A stretch of 47,061 nt of DNA from the IMG/VR virus record IMGVR_UViG_3300025141_000175, positions 1-47,061 of that record; one strand, 5' to 3'. The translations under genes were made by a program, and so were the position numbers. Each line of letters opens with the position of its first letter. The stretch's first letter is position 1. The DNA is from a virus. This document shows, one piece after another, positions 7,534 to 15,088 of the stretch. The notes under the pieces were generated by a model. The model saw only the letters and a program-made list of their open reading frames with translations. It ran no database searches and had not been told where the DNA came from.

Positions 7534-8841
7534 TCATTCGCCCTCCGGCCGGGGGCCCGGGGCGTGTGGGCCGGTCATGACTTCAACGACCGCACCGTCG
7601 TCGATGATGATTGCACATTCGTCTCCGGTGCCGACCCTTTCGAGCCAGACCTGGGCGTCGTGTTCCTCGGCCATCTGGGCCACAGCTTCCATGGCAGCCT
7701 CGCCCAGGAGACTGGCTTCGCGAATCAACAACACCCGCAGCTTCGGGTTCAGCCCGAGCCCGACGCTGACGGCGACCCGGAGCTGCTCGGCCTGGGAGGC
7801 TTGCTTGAATGGCAGGTAGTTCAGCGTGACGCCCTCGTCGTCGAAACCGAGCCCCTCCACGGGCCAATCCGCGTGCGTCATCGCCTTGCTTTTGGCTAGG
7901 TCGATATCGGACATCAACTGCGTTAGCTCCGCTGCGTCGGCCTCCGCCGAAACCAGGGCCGCCCGGGCGACCCGCCGGGCCCGGGCCTTCTGTTGCTTGG
8001 CGACGTTTTGCTCGACCCGCTCCATCTGCTCTAGGATCGGGGCTGTGTCGACATCGGCGGAATCGGCGAGCTCCTGCCGTAGGCCGGTGGTGTCAATCTT
8101 GGCCTTGTTAAGCGACAGCTCTAGCCTGCTCAAGACCGCTCGGGCCGAGTCAATCTCGTCTTGGAGACGGTCCTCGTTGGCGAGGCTCGACTCGAGGTCG
8201 GCTTGCTGTTTGGCCCGCACCTGGTTGGCAGAATCTGCGGTCCGCAGCTGCTGGGTGAGCTCTTCGACGCTGGTGGATTCTGTTGCGTCTGTGCCGGGTT
8301 CGTCGGGGCCCCACTCGGCCAGCTGGGCACACAGCCGGGTGACTTCGCGGTTGACGCCGGTCCGCTCGTCGAACAGCCGGGCCCGCTCTTTGTCTTGCTT
8401 GGAGAAGTCGAGCCCGACCAGGGCCCGCAGCTTGTTGACTTGTTCGTTGGGCTGCAGCCGAACGAACCCGAGCGGGTCATAGCTGACCCGGTTCCACAGG
8501 CTGTCCAGCAGCTTCTGCGGGCTGGGCTCGGTGTAGCCGGTTTCGGTTTTGACGGTGACCTCGCTGCCTTTGGCGTTGAACGTCCTTGTGACGACCAGAG
8601 GCACCTGCCCGGAGGCCTCGTCGCCGTCCAGGTGTAGCACGACCTTGGCCGCCTTGGCCCCGTTGCGGATGGGCTGTGAAGGCAAAGAACGGCCGCCGCC
8701 CAGAGCGTACATGATCGCGTCAAGGACGCTCGATTTGCCCGCCCCGTTCTCGCCGGCAATGACGACGACGTGGCCCGCCGGGTCTATATGGACCACCGAG
8801 AGACGCTTGACGTTCTCGGCACTGAACTGGGTGATTCTCAT
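7534..8841 (-). CDS. Rad50/SMC-like AAA ATPase
   Basis: A 435-residue ATPase. Walker A is GENGAGKSS (30-38) after the typical start MRITQFSAENVKRL of RecF/SMC/Rad50 proteins. Residues ~170-310 form a long coiled coil rich in Glu, Gln, Arg and Ala. The C-terminal lobe contains the second nucleotide-binding half (LRVLLIREASLLGE), where a strict Walker B DE pair is not obvious. Phage homologues (such as T4 gp46) work with a nuclease in DNA end processing and recombination. No SbcD-like nuclease is visible next to it. The ATG at 8841 has AAGGAGA 8 bases upstream. Confidence 0.8.
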   Translation of the reverse strand: MRITQFSAENVKRLSVVHIDPAGHVVVIAGENGAGKSSVLDAIMYALGGGRSLPSQPIRNGAKAAKVVLHLDGDEASGQVPLVVTRTFNAKGSEVTVKTETGYTEPSPQKLLDSLWNRVSYDPLGFVRLQPNEQVNKLRALVGLDFSKQDKERARLFDERTGVNREVTRLCAQLAEWGPDEPGTDATESTSVEELTQQLRTADSANQVRAKQQADLESSLANEDRLQDEIDSARAVLSRLELSLNKAKIDTTGLRQELADSADVDTAPILEQMERVEQNVAKQQKARARRVARAALVSAEADAAELTQLMSDIDLAKSKAMTHADWPVEGLGFDDEGVTLNYLPFKQASQAEQLRVAVSVGLGLNPKLRVLLIREASLLGEAAMEAVAQMAEEHDAQVWLERVGTGDECAIIIDDGAVVEVMTGPHAPGPRPEGE

Positions 8842-8875
8842 TGAAGAGTCTCCTTCTGATGTTAGGGGATAAAGG

Positions 8876-8922
8876 GCTGCCGCCAGCGTCAGCTGGGGGG
8901 CTGCGGTTTCGCTGGCGACAGC
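8876..8922 (-). other. 12 bp hairpin upstream of the ATPase gene
   Basis: The minus strand can pair GCTGTCGCCAGC (8922-8911) with GCTGGCGGCAGC (8887-8876), 12 base pairs with one G-U, around a 23-base loop. The hairpin sits 35 bp before the ATPase start in the 156 bp gap 8842-8997. No U tract follows. It may be a regulatory or processing structure. Confidence 0.5.
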
Positions 8923-8997
8923 CTGGGAACGCAAAAGGTGGCGGGAGGGGCTCATCTGACGATGAGGAAACCCCCCCCCCCGCCGAACCAGAAGGAG

Positions 8998-9429
8998 CTA
9001 TTCCTCGGGCTCGTCTTCAGGCTCTTCGGTCTCTTGTCCAGAGTCGCCGATCCGCTCCAAGACGATCCGGCCGGAACGGTTGGCAACGGCCGCCAAGTCC
9101 AGGGCCGCCGCCCGGTTGAACGAGATGCTGAAAGAGATAGACTCGACGCTGGAGCGGTAGGCGTTGATATCGCCTATCGCCTCGACCGCCGGGGTCTCTT
9201 CGTCGCCGCCGAGCGTCTGCTGCCCGGGCACGTCGTCGCTAGCGTTGGGGTCCAGGTAGAACACCACCTGCAAACGGGCTCCGACAAAGAAGTGTTCGGC
9301 CCCGTTCGGGCTGATTTTGCCTTTGGCCGACTTGACGCCGACCGAGGCCTTGTTCTTTCCGATCGATACACCGCCTAGCTCGACGGGCATATCGAGGGTC
9401 GAGGCATATACTGTTGCTTCAGATTCCAT
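8998..9429 (-). CDS. Protein of unknown function with acidic tail
   Basis: A 143-residue protein, mostly beta-strand in character, ending in an acidic tail (ETEEPEDEPEE). It lies between the annealing-protein gene and the ATPase gene. Acidic C-terminal tails are typical of single-strand DNA-binding proteins that recruit partners, but I see no clear OB-fold pattern. A role in recombination is suggested by context only. The ATG at 9429 has AGGAGA 7 bases upstream. Confidence 0.6.
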   Translation of the reverse strand: MESEATVYASTLDMPVELGGVSIGKNKASVGVKSAKGKISPNGAEHFFVGARLQVVFYLDPNASDDVPGQQTLGGDEETPAVEAIGDINAYRSSVESISFSISFNRAAALDLAAVANRSGRIVLERIGDSGQETEEPEDEPEE

Positions 9430-9490
9430 TGGATGTCTCCTAGAATCGTGTTGGCCGCCGGGGCCGCCGGGGCCCGGGCGTAGTGGTTGG

Positions 9491-10666
9491 TTACTTGCCG
9501 GAAACGATAATCGAGCCCATGCCGACCTTGTTCATCAAGTCGAGCAGCTTCTCCGAATTCATCTCGACCAGCCCCATGCTGTACAGCCGGGGGCAATACG
9601 TATCGAGACGGGCCTTGGCCGCCTCCATTGGGCAACCCTGCTGCTCGGCCAGAGCGTCGACAACCTGCTCCCAGGTGATCTCCGGCGTGGCCGCTGTTGT
9701 GGCTGGGGCCGGGTCCGGGGCCGGGGCCGCCGCCGGGGCCGGGGTTGCTGGCTTGGCTGGTGGCGGTGGTGGCGTGGGCTTGGGCTTGGGCTTCGGGGCT
9801 GGCTTGGGCTTGGCTGGGGCCGGGGCCGCTGGCTTGGCCGCCGGGGCGTCGCCCAGCTTGGCTGCGAGCTTGTCGGTGTCGCTGACGGTATTCTCGCCCG
9901 CCGGGGCGAAAGCATCGGCTATCGAGATCTGGCCTTCTGCCAGGGCCGTCTTGATTCCACGCAGGTCGGCGAGCTCCTCGTCGCCCAGTTGGCCAACAGC
10001 CTCCACGCCAACGGCCGCCAGGATTGCTTCCTTCTCGATCCCCTTCTTGAGGAAGTAGGTCATGGCCCCGTCGCGACGTGCCTCGATCGGGGCGTCGCCC
10101 CCGGCCGCCGTTTTGCGGGCCACCTTGTAGAGCTCTTGGATCACAGTGCCAGGCACAACCGCAAAGATTCCGTTCCTCCGGGCCTTAGCGGTAGTGGCGA
10201 GGGAGATCGTGTTGATCATGTCCTCGTTGTATCGCTCGCCGGGGTGCCACTTGTGGTCCGCCGAGTAGCGGATCGGGGTGGAGACTGTGCCGGTTGTGGC
10301 GTAGTTGGATTCCAGGTCGTGGGCCATCCAATCGACGCTGACGCTCTCGTCGCCCGCAACCGGGGGCCGACACACGACACGCAGGTTCTTCCAGCATATC
10401 GCCGCTATCTCGGCGAGGCGAATCGACGGGCCCCGGAGCCCCTCGCCCCGGGGGACGTTGTAGTAGCAGGCCTCCGCGATTTCGATGCTGGAGCCGACCA
10501 TGGACCGGGCGTTCTGGGTGCACAGGGCTGGGACTCGGGGGTATTGATGGGCCGTGGCGATTTGGATGTCGATCTCGGCCCGCTGGACTTGTTCGACTGC
10601 GTTGGGAGCCGCCAGCACAGGTAGACTGACCTGCGGCAAGACGGCAAGGGCTGTTTCTTCGGTCAT
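9491..10666 (-). CDS. Putative single-strand annealing protein with Pro/Ala/Lys linker
   Basis: A 391-residue protein immediately downstream of a YqaJ-type exonuclease, the usual place of a phage single-strand annealing partner. Residues ~30-235 form the folded part (IEIAEACYYNVPRGEGLRGP and ATTAKARRNGIFAVVPG are prominent). A roughly 60-residue linker made almost only of Pro, Ala and Lys follows (around 275-330), then a C-terminal helical domain of ~70 residues. The family (RecT, Erf or Sak) cannot be decided from visible motifs. The ATG at 10666 has AAAGGAA 8 bases upstream. Confidence 0.6.
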   Translation of the reverse strand: MTEETALAVLPQVSLPVLAAPNAVEQVQRAEIDIQIATAHQYPRVPALCTQNARSMVGSSIEIAEACYYNVPRGEGLRGPSIRLAEIAAICWKNLRVVCRPPVAGDESVSVDWMAHDLESNYATTGTVSTPIRYSADHKWHPGERYNEDMINTISLATTAKARRNGIFAVVPGTVIQELYKVARKTAAGGDAPIEARRDGAMTYFLKKGIEKEAILAAVGVEAVGQLGDEELADLRGIKTALAEGQISIADAFAPAGENTVSDTDKLAAKLGDAPAAKPAAPAPAKPKPAPKPKPKPTPPPPPAKPATPAPAAAPAPDPAPATTAATPEITWEQVVDALAEQQGCPMEAAKARLDTYCPRLYSMGLVEMNSEKLLDLMNKVGMGSIIVSGK

Positions 10667-10680
10667 GGGTCCGGTTCCTT

Positions 10681-11577
10681 TCACTTGGGTTTGCGGTGCC
10701 GTAGCACCCGGGTTGTAGACTTCTTGGTGTATTCCTCGGCGATTTCGGGCTGCTCGTCGCGGAGCCGCGATACGTCGATTCTGTTGTTAGGTTGCTCGAA
10801 CAGGGTCACTTCGCCCGCCGGGCCCGCCAGCCCCAACTCCGCGTCTCCCATGGCGAACTGCAGGGCCGCCCGGGCCATGTCGCGTTGACGCTCTGCGGCC
10901 TTGTAGGCTTCGTGGTAGTCCAGATATGCCTCGACCAAATCGGGCTCGACGCCGCAGGCCTTGCCGGGCGTCCGGCGGACCCGCTTCAGCGTCTCCAGGT
11001 GCGGCACAGCGTCCGGTTTTGTGTCCGAGCGAACCAGGGCCCAGAACTTGATGACGGCGAGAGCGATAACCTCGCAGATCTGGTCGTTCTTTTGCACATG
11101 ATACATCACCAGCCCCTTGTACGGATCGTGGTGAGGCACGTGGAACATCGGCAGGTTCGGATCCTTGCAGATGATCTGGGCGTGGCCCTGGAGGTTGACC
11201 CGCTCGGGGACTTGGTCGGTGCCGGGCTCGCCCCACACGTCGGGGGTGAAGATGGTGCTGAACTTCGCCTCGACGGGCTGGCCGTCGGCCTCCACTTCGG
11301 CGTCGAAGTTGGCAGCCAGGGGCAACCCCCCGGCCGCCTCGTAACGCCTGCCCCGCAGCAGGGGCCCGAGCTCCTGCTCGGCGAACATGAGCAACCCTGA
11401 TTCGAATACGGTTCCGATGTTCATCGCCATGGTGGTCGGCCCCGGTAGGGTCCGCCCGGTTTTCTCTAGCCACACGTCCGCCGGGCCCGCCCAGGGGTCC
11501 AGCCCCATGATGGCTGCAACGTCGCTGGCGCCAACGGTCTTTCTGCGTAGCTCGAGGTCAGCTTCGGTCAGCGGCAT
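10681..11577 (-). CDS. YqaJ-like viral recombinase / exonuclease
   Basis: A 298-residue nuclease of the lambda exonuclease fold. The opening RRKTVGASDVAAIMGLDPW (11-29) is the YqaJ signature, and Glu60, Asp98 and the EAK motif (Glu103, Lys105) would form the metal site. Such enzymes degrade one strand of duplex ends so that the annealing protein can pair the other. The ATG at 11577 has AGGAGG 7 bases upstream, and the gene overlaps the end of the small membrane-protein gene by 20 bp. Together with the genes at 9491, 7534 and 1007 it makes a full phage recombination set. Confidence 0.9.
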   Translation of the reverse strand: MPLTEADLELRRKTVGASDVAAIMGLDPWAGPADVWLEKTGRTLPGPTTMAMNIGTVFESGLLMFAEQELGPLLRGRRYEAAGGLPLAANFDAEVEADGQPVEAKFSTIFTPDVWGEPGTDQVPERVNLQGHAQIICKDPNLPMFHVPHHDPYKGLVMYHVQKNDQICEVIALAVIKFWALVRSDTKPDAVPHLETLKRVRRTPGKACGVEPDLVEAYLDYHEAYKAAERQRDMARAALQFAMGDAELGLAGPAGEVTLFEQPNNRIDVSRLRDEQPEIAEEYTKKSTTRVLRHRKPK

Positions 11578-11836
11578 CGTGGGCCTCCTGCTTGCGACGA
11601 TCCTTGTGCCCCCGGTGCCAGCCGAGATAGAAGGCCGTGCCCGCTACCAGGGCCACAGCCGCCGGGCGATAATTCCAGGCCGCCCAGCACGCCAACAGCA
11701 CGCAACCAACCTCGCACAGGAACCCCACAGCCCCCGCGAACCCGACAGCCTCGTCCGGCCCCCGGCCGCCCCCGCCCCGGACTCCGTGGGAGTCGTCGCA
11801 GATGATGCCATTAGGTTGTTCGTCGGGCTTCGCCAT
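11558..11836 (-). CDS. Small membrane protein
   Basis: A 92-residue protein. After a polar, Gly-rich N-terminus it has two adjacent hydrophobic segments (about 38-53 and 58-72, including VGFLCEVGCVLLACWAAW), then a short basic tail (HRGHKDRRKQE). This is a two-pass inner-membrane topology with a charged cytoplasmic end. A holin-like or superinfection-exclusion role is possible but not shown. The ATG at 11836 has GGAAGGAA about 8 bases upstream. Confidence 0.6.
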   Translation of the reverse strand: MAKPDEQPNGIICDDSHGVRGGGGRGPDEAVGFAGAVGFLCEVGCVLLACWAAWNYRPAAVALVAGTAFYLGWHRGHKDRRKQEAHDAADRS

Positions 11837-11859
11837 ATCTGTTTTCCTTCCACGCTCCC

Positions 11860-11906
11860 CCGCCGGTGCCGCCCCTGCGAGAGCAGGAGTATGCGGCCCG
11901 ACAGCG
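11860..11906. repeat. 47 bp repeat with hairpin, copy A
   Basis: This copy differs from copy B (11937-11983) at only four positions. On the plus strand, GCCGC pairs with GCGGC and an inner CCUGC pairs with GCAGG around a GAGA loop, leaving an AGUAU bulge. Two of the four changes restore the same pair (C-G here, U-A in copy B), so the folded shape seems to be kept. Confidence 0.65.
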
Positions 11907-11936
11907 AGAGGATAGACCACGCTGGTTCAACACCCG

Positions 11937-11983
11937 CCGCCGGTGCCGCCTCTGCGATAGCAGAAGTATGCGGCCCGACAGTG
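11937..11983. repeat. 47 bp repeat with hairpin, copy B
   Basis: This is the second copy of the 11860 element, 30 bp further on. The inner stem is UCUGC with GCAGA around GAUA. The closing pair is U-A instead of C-G, a compensatory change. It lies upstream of the divergent promoter pair, so it could be an origin or protein-binding element as well as an RNA structure. Confidence 0.65.
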
Positions 11984-12127
11984 GGCGATTTGGTTGGCAC
12001 GAAAAAAACCACCCCCCCGCCGACCGGGGCCCGCATACGATCGGGCCATGGCCGCTGGTGTGCGGGGGGGGTGGTTAGTTGATGAGATTCGGGGTTTCAT
12101 GGTAAGCAACACCAGCGTGCTTGTGAA

Positions 12128-12310
12128 TCAAGCTGCGTCTCCGGAGGGAGCTTCTTCTTCGACCGGGGGCCGAACCGGGAGTTGGTTGGCCCGCTCGAGA
12201 ATCATCTGCCGGGCGGTCTTGGCGAACGTGGCGTCGAGCCGGTATGCCGCCTCCCGGGAGACGATTCCCACCGTGTGTGGATCCTTCAAGACGATATGTT
12301 TTGCTGACAT
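12128..12310 (-). CDS. First gene of the leftward operon, unknown function
   Basis: A 60-residue protein (MSAKHIVLKDPHTVGIVSRE...). It has a basic helical centre (AKTARQMILERANQ) and an acidic Pro-rich tail. It is the first product of the minus-strand promoter at 12332-12359, the place where phages often put small regulators. The size and lack of Cys argue against a zinc protein. Function is unknown. Confidence 0.6.
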   Translation of the reverse strand: MSAKHIVLKDPHTVGIVSREAAYRLDATFAKTARQMILERANQLPVRPPVEEEAPSGDAA

Positions 12311-12331
12311 GTTGTCTCCAATCTGGCTTTC

Positions 12332-12359
12332 ACTATACGGGTGCTTCGACCGGCCGCAA
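12332..12359 (-). promoter_or_regulatory. Leftward promoter PL
   Basis: On the minus strand TTGCGG (12359-12354), a 16 bp spacer and TATAGT (12337-12332) form a sigma-70-type promoter. The -35 is preceded by GGGG, as in the plus-strand promoters (GGGGTTG). It lacks their TATCGG/CCGATA operator. It drives the replication and recombination genes. Confidence 0.7.
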
Positions 12360-12401
12360 CCCCGAGGCGTACTTTTTTTAACTTTTTTTAGCCAATTTCC
12401 G

Positions 12402-12446
12402 GAATTAGGGGTTGTCTCCTAAAGTTTATCGGGTATAGTACCGATA
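12402..12446 (+). promoter_or_regulatory. Promoter P1 with operator
   Basis: TTGTCT (12412-12417), 16 bp, TATAGT (12434-12439). The inverted repeat TATCGG...CCGATA (12427-12446, 8 bp apart) covers the -10 box, so a dimeric repressor bound there would block polymerase. An A/T-rich block with two ACTTTTTTTA runs lies just upstream and may act as an UP element. It is divergent from PL. Confidence 0.8.
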
Positions 12447-12958
12447 GTGAAGTTAGGAAATACGCTATGAAACACAGCACAAAAGCCAACCAAGACAAAA
12501 ACCAAAAGGAGCTCACCATGGCCACAACAGCAATCCAAGTCACACTCGCCGAACGCACAGTCGCCGATCTGTACAACATGATCGCCGGTGTCCGGGAAGC
12601 CGCAGTCGCCAAGCATCCTCGCGGTGCCGGTGGCAACTACAGGTTGGTCGCGGTTTCGGCCGACCGGGTTCTTTCCCACGAGTTTGGCTGCGAGCCGCTG
12701 TTCCTGATCGACGCCTGCCCGTCCAAGAAGCAGATCGTCGGCTACGCCAAAGACATGGCCGAGCGGTTCCCCGAAGTAGACGAATTCGTCATCGACCTCG
12801 ACGCCGACATCTACAGCCGCGAGATGGGCCACGACGACAAAGGGGCCTTCATCGAGCTCGAGCAGACCGGCGAGGGGTTCGATTGCACCGTGGCAGCCGT
12901 GACCCGGGGCCCCGCACCGACGACGCCCCCCCCGGCCCCCAAGACTCCCAAGGTCGCC
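12402..12958 (+). repeat. 557 bp duplicated segment, copy 1
   Basis: Bases 12402-12958 match 14248-14804 with a single difference that I can see (12452 g / 14298 a). The unit covers the promoter, the 5' leader and the first 147 codons of the gene. Such identity, including silent sites, implies a very recent duplication or ongoing gene conversion. Confidence 0.92.
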
Positions 12959-13573
12959 CCGGCCGCCCCGACTAACAACAAGGAATGGTGGGAAGAGGAC
13001 GACGAGCGTTGGCTGCCCGATCCCACCAAGAATGGCTGGTCCATGCGTGACAGCAAGCAGCGTCAGTGCTACAGGTCGGAATGGGCCGTGGATTGGAAAC
13101 GGTTCCCCAAGGAGCAGAGCTTCGAGACGACCGACGAAGTCGAGCGATACCTGGACGGCATCATGGCTACGGAATGGTTCAAGCGTCGCTGGCCCAAGGC
13201 CCGCCGCCCGCAGGTCAAGCCGGGCCGCCAAGGCATGCGTTCGGCACACGCCAGCTTCAACGGCAGCATGACGCTCCCAGGCTGGGCCCGCTGCACACAC
13301 GTGATCCTGCACGAGCTGGGCCACGTGCTGACGTCGCACGCCTCCGGGCCGGGCCACGGCCGCAAGTGGGCTCGGACGTTCCTGGAGCTGGTGCACTTCG
13401 CCCTGGGCGGCAAGGCCGAGAAGGCTCTGAAGGATTCCTTCAAGGCTCACAAGGTCCAGTTCAACCTGCCTCGCCGCATGTCGGCCGCAGCCAAGGCTGC
13501 AGCAGCCGAGCGGTTGCAGAAGGCACTGGGCAACCGGGCCGCCGAGCTCGGCCAGGATCCGTTCCGATCCTAA
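12518..13573 (+). CDS. Fusion of a shared N-terminal domain to a SprT-like zinc metallopeptidase
   Basis: A 351-residue protein. Residues 1-147 are identical to the N-terminus of the product at 14364 and end in a Pro-rich linker (TTPPPAPKTPKV). The C-terminal domain has the zinc peptidase motif HVILHELGHVLTSH, followed by GHGRKWARTFLELVH, resembling SprT/Wss1-like or phage-encoded metallopeptidases. Catalytic residues are the HELGH Glu and two His, with a third ligand downstream. The ATG at 12518 has AAAAGGAG 8 bases upstream. An earlier ATG at 12467 is rejected because the equivalent base is ACG at P3. The target protein is unknown; host proteins are plausible for an early gene. Confidence 0.75.
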   Translation: MATTAIQVTLAERTVADLYNMIAGVREAAVAKHPRGAGGNYRLVAVSADRVLSHEFGCEPLFLIDACPSKKQIVGYAKDMAERFPEVDEFVIDLDADIYSREMGHDDKGAFIELEQTGEGFDCTVAAVTRGPAPTTPPPAPKTPKVAPAAPTNNKEWWEEDDERWLPDPTKNGWSMRDSKQRQCYRSEWAVDWKRFPKEQSFETTDEVERYLDGIMATEWFKRRWPKARRPQVKPGRQGMRSAHASFNGSMTLPGWARCTHVILHELGHVLTSHASGPGHGRKWARTFLELVHFALGGKAEKALKDSFKAHKVQFNLPRRMSAAAKAAAAERLQKALGNRAAELGQDPFRS

Positions 13574-13575
13574 CA

Positions 13576-13638
13576 GCCGAAACGCCCCCCGGGGCGTCGT
13601 GGCCGGTTGCCCTCCGGCCGCCTGATGATGGCAGGGCA
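13576..13638 (+). ncRNA. Type II hammerhead ribozyme HHR1
   Basis: The conserved parts in order are: stem II strand GCC (13576-13578), GAAA (13579-13582), stem III (13582-13597, A-U closed, C/G arms), C17 at 13598, stem I of 8 bp with loop UUGCCCU (13599-13621), CUGAUGA (13622-13628), one extra U, then GGC (13630-13632). Cleavage is expected between 13598 and 13599, leaving a 60 nt leader for the next gene. The loop can pair with AGGGCA at 13633-13638 (6 bp). It starts 3 nt after the stop codon. The extra U at 13629 is a bulge that could slow activity. Confidence 0.9.
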
Positions 13639-13658
13639 CAACACGAAAGGATACGACA

Positions 13659-14228
13659 ATGAGCGACAACCAACGAGTAACGGTCGGCGAGCTGGAGCGG
13701 CAAAGTGTACTGATCGCCGAGGGCCTGGGCCTGAGCTACAACGAGGGGCTGAACGTGCTCTTCGATGCGGTGCGGGTCCGCGAGACAATCGAAGTGCTCG
13801 GCGACCCGGAGACGGTCGCCCCGGCCGACGCGGAGAATGTCCTGGCTGGCGTCAAGCAGATCCTCCAGGCCCGGGCCGCCCGGCCGGGCCCCCGCCAGAA
13901 CCCAGAGGAAGAAGCATGGCGTGCGGCACATCCTGCCGAGGCCAAGGCATTCGACCTGGGGCTCGCCCGGGGCCGCGAACAGGGCGACTTCCTCGCCACC
14001 GAGCGGGCCAGGAGCGAGGCCTACGACTCCGGCCGCAAGCAAGGCCTGAAGGAAGCCTTGCAACATGGAGAGCAAACAGCCTGGCGGGCCCAGAAGCTGG
14101 AGCTGGCGTTGGTGGATCTGGTGGCACACATGCGTAACGAGGCGAACTGGGCCGACCACGTCGTCGGCGGGCTCATCGAGATCAAGGTCGACGCGGATGC
14201 ACTGGAGCGGGCCCTCGAACTGATTTAA
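13659..14228 (+). CDS. Helical protein of unknown function
   Basis: A 189-residue, mainly alpha-helical protein rich in Ala, Glu and Arg (ARGREQGDFLATERARSEAY). No known family is recognised. It is the second and last gene of the P1 unit, separated from the metallopeptidase gene by ribozyme HHR1. The ATG at 13659 has AAAGGA 9 bases upstream. Its stop codon TAA is the first base triplet of the next promoter element (TAACTTTTTTTACG), so P2 abuts the gene. Confidence 0.7.
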   Translation: MSDNQRVTVGELERQSVLIAEGLGLSYNEGLNVLFDAVRVRETIEVLGDPETVAPADAENVLAGVKQILQARAARPGPRQNPEEEAWRAAHPAEAKAFDLGLARGREQGDFLATERARSEAYDSGRKQGLKEALQHGEQTAWRAQKLELALVDLVAHMRNEANWADHVVGGLIEIKVDADALERALELI

Positions 14229-14247
14229 CTTTTTTTACGAATTTCAC

Positions 14248-14292
14248 GAATTAGGGGTTGTCTCCTAAAGTTTATCGGGTATAGTACCGATA
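14248..14292 (+). promoter_or_regulatory. Promoter P2 with operator
   Basis: TTGTCT (14258-14263), 16 bp, TATAGT (14280-14285), with the inverted repeat TATCGG/CCGATA at 14273-14292 over the -10 box. The upstream block TTAACTTTTTTTACGAATTT holds two copies of ACGAATT. It is identical to P1 from 14248 on, apart from one base. Confidence 0.8.
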
Positions 14293-14804
14293 GTGAAATT
14301 AGGAAATACGCTATGAAACACAGCACAAAAGCCAACCAAGACAAAAACCAAAAGGAGCTCACCATGGCCACAACAGCAATCCAAGTCACACTCGCCGAAC
14401 GCACAGTCGCCGATCTGTACAACATGATCGCCGGTGTCCGGGAAGCCGCAGTCGCCAAGCATCCTCGCGGTGCCGGTGGCAACTACAGGTTGGTCGCGGT
14501 TTCGGCCGACCGGGTTCTTTCCCACGAGTTTGGCTGCGAGCCGCTGTTCCTGATCGACGCCTGCCCGTCCAAGAAGCAGATCGTCGGCTACGCCAAAGAC
14601 ATGGCCGAGCGGTTCCCCGAAGTAGACGAATTCGTCATCGACCTCGACGCCGACATCTACAGCCGCGAGATGGGCCACGACGACAAAGGGGCCTTCATCG
14701 AGCTCGAGCAGACCGGCGAGGGGTTCGATTGCACCGTGGCAGCCGTGACCCGGGGCCCCGCACCGACGACGCCCCCCCCGGCCCCCAAGACTCCCAAGGT
14801 CGCC
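14248..14804 (+). repeat. 557 bp duplicated segment, copy 2
   Basis: This is the second copy of 12402-12958, offset by 1846 bp. It ends in the shared linker sequence GTCGCC, where the two genes diverge into different C-terminal domains. The copy point within a Pro-rich linker suggests domain swapping by recombination. Confidence 0.92.
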
Positions 14805-15086
14805 AAGGCCTCGGTCAGCGACGTTCCGCACGGGCTGTCCGATGGCGGGCTGGAGCTGTTCACCGACCTGGCCGAGGACGCCGGCAACTGGAGCGGTCAG
14901 CCCCTGTTCGGCGGCAACGTCGGTTGCGATCCCAGCGACCGGGGCTGGCTCACCGAGCTGAAGAAGAAAGGCCTCGTGACGACGTTCGCCGACGACGAAG
15001 ACAGCTCGCTGAGCTGGGTCGTATTCACCGACGCTGGCCGGGCCTTGGCCGACAAGCTGGGCACCACCCTGGAAGACTATCGCTGA
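14364..15086 (+). CDS. Shared N-terminal domain fused to a winged-helix-like C-terminal domain
   Basis: A 240-residue protein. Residues 1-147 are identical to those of the metallopeptidase fusion at 12518, including an acidic EVDEFVIDLDADI strand. The last ~85 residues look like a small helical domain with a beta wing (RGWLTELKKKGLVTTFADDE, then SWVVFTDAGRALADKLG), similar to the C-terminal wing of DNA-binding or adaptor domains. The common N-terminus may target both proteins to the same partner. The ATG at 14364 has AAAAGGAG 8 bases upstream. It is the first gene of the P2 unit. Confidence 0.7.
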   Translation: MATTAIQVTLAERTVADLYNMIAGVREAAVAKHPRGAGGNYRLVAVSADRVLSHEFGCEPLFLIDACPSKKQIVGYAKDMAERFPEVDEFVIDLDADIYSREMGHDDKGAFIELEQTGEGFDCTVAAVTRGPAPTTPPPAPKTPKVAKASVSDVPHGLSDGGLELFTDLAEDAGNWSGQPLFGGNVGCDPSDRGWLTELKKKGLVTTFADDEDSSLSWVVFTDAGRALADKLGTTLEDYR

Positions 15087-15088
15087 AC

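Larger units (their letters stand above)
11837..12127. other. Non-coding stretch with twin hairpins
   Basis: No gene with a credible start is visible on either strand over about 290 bp. The stretch contains two 47 bp repeats with covarying hairpins (11860-11906 and 11937-11983). It also has a minus-strand GC block followed by a run of seven T at about 12008-12002, which could act as an intrinsic terminator for the first short gene. A frame reading MKPRISSTN from 12100 lacks a ribosome binding site. Confidence 0.5.

Noticed and set aside
8956-8971. A hammerhead-like string CTGACGA-TGAG-GAAAC on the plus strand
   Set aside because: No pairing stem II, no matching stem III and no UH cleavage triplet in range. 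It lies in a gap of minus-strand genes, so it is probably chance.
11927-12112. A 61-codon minus-strand frame in the non-coding stretch
   Set aside because: It has no ribosome binding site and runs through the twin-repeat hairpins; its composition (Gly/Arg/Cys-rich) looks like translated GC-rich DNA.
12467-12517. Upstream ATG in the P1 leader (also at 14313 and 18292) as gene start
   Set aside because: No ribosome binding site, and the same conserved leader at P3 has ACG in place of ATG. Downstream ATGs all have AAGGAG-type sites.
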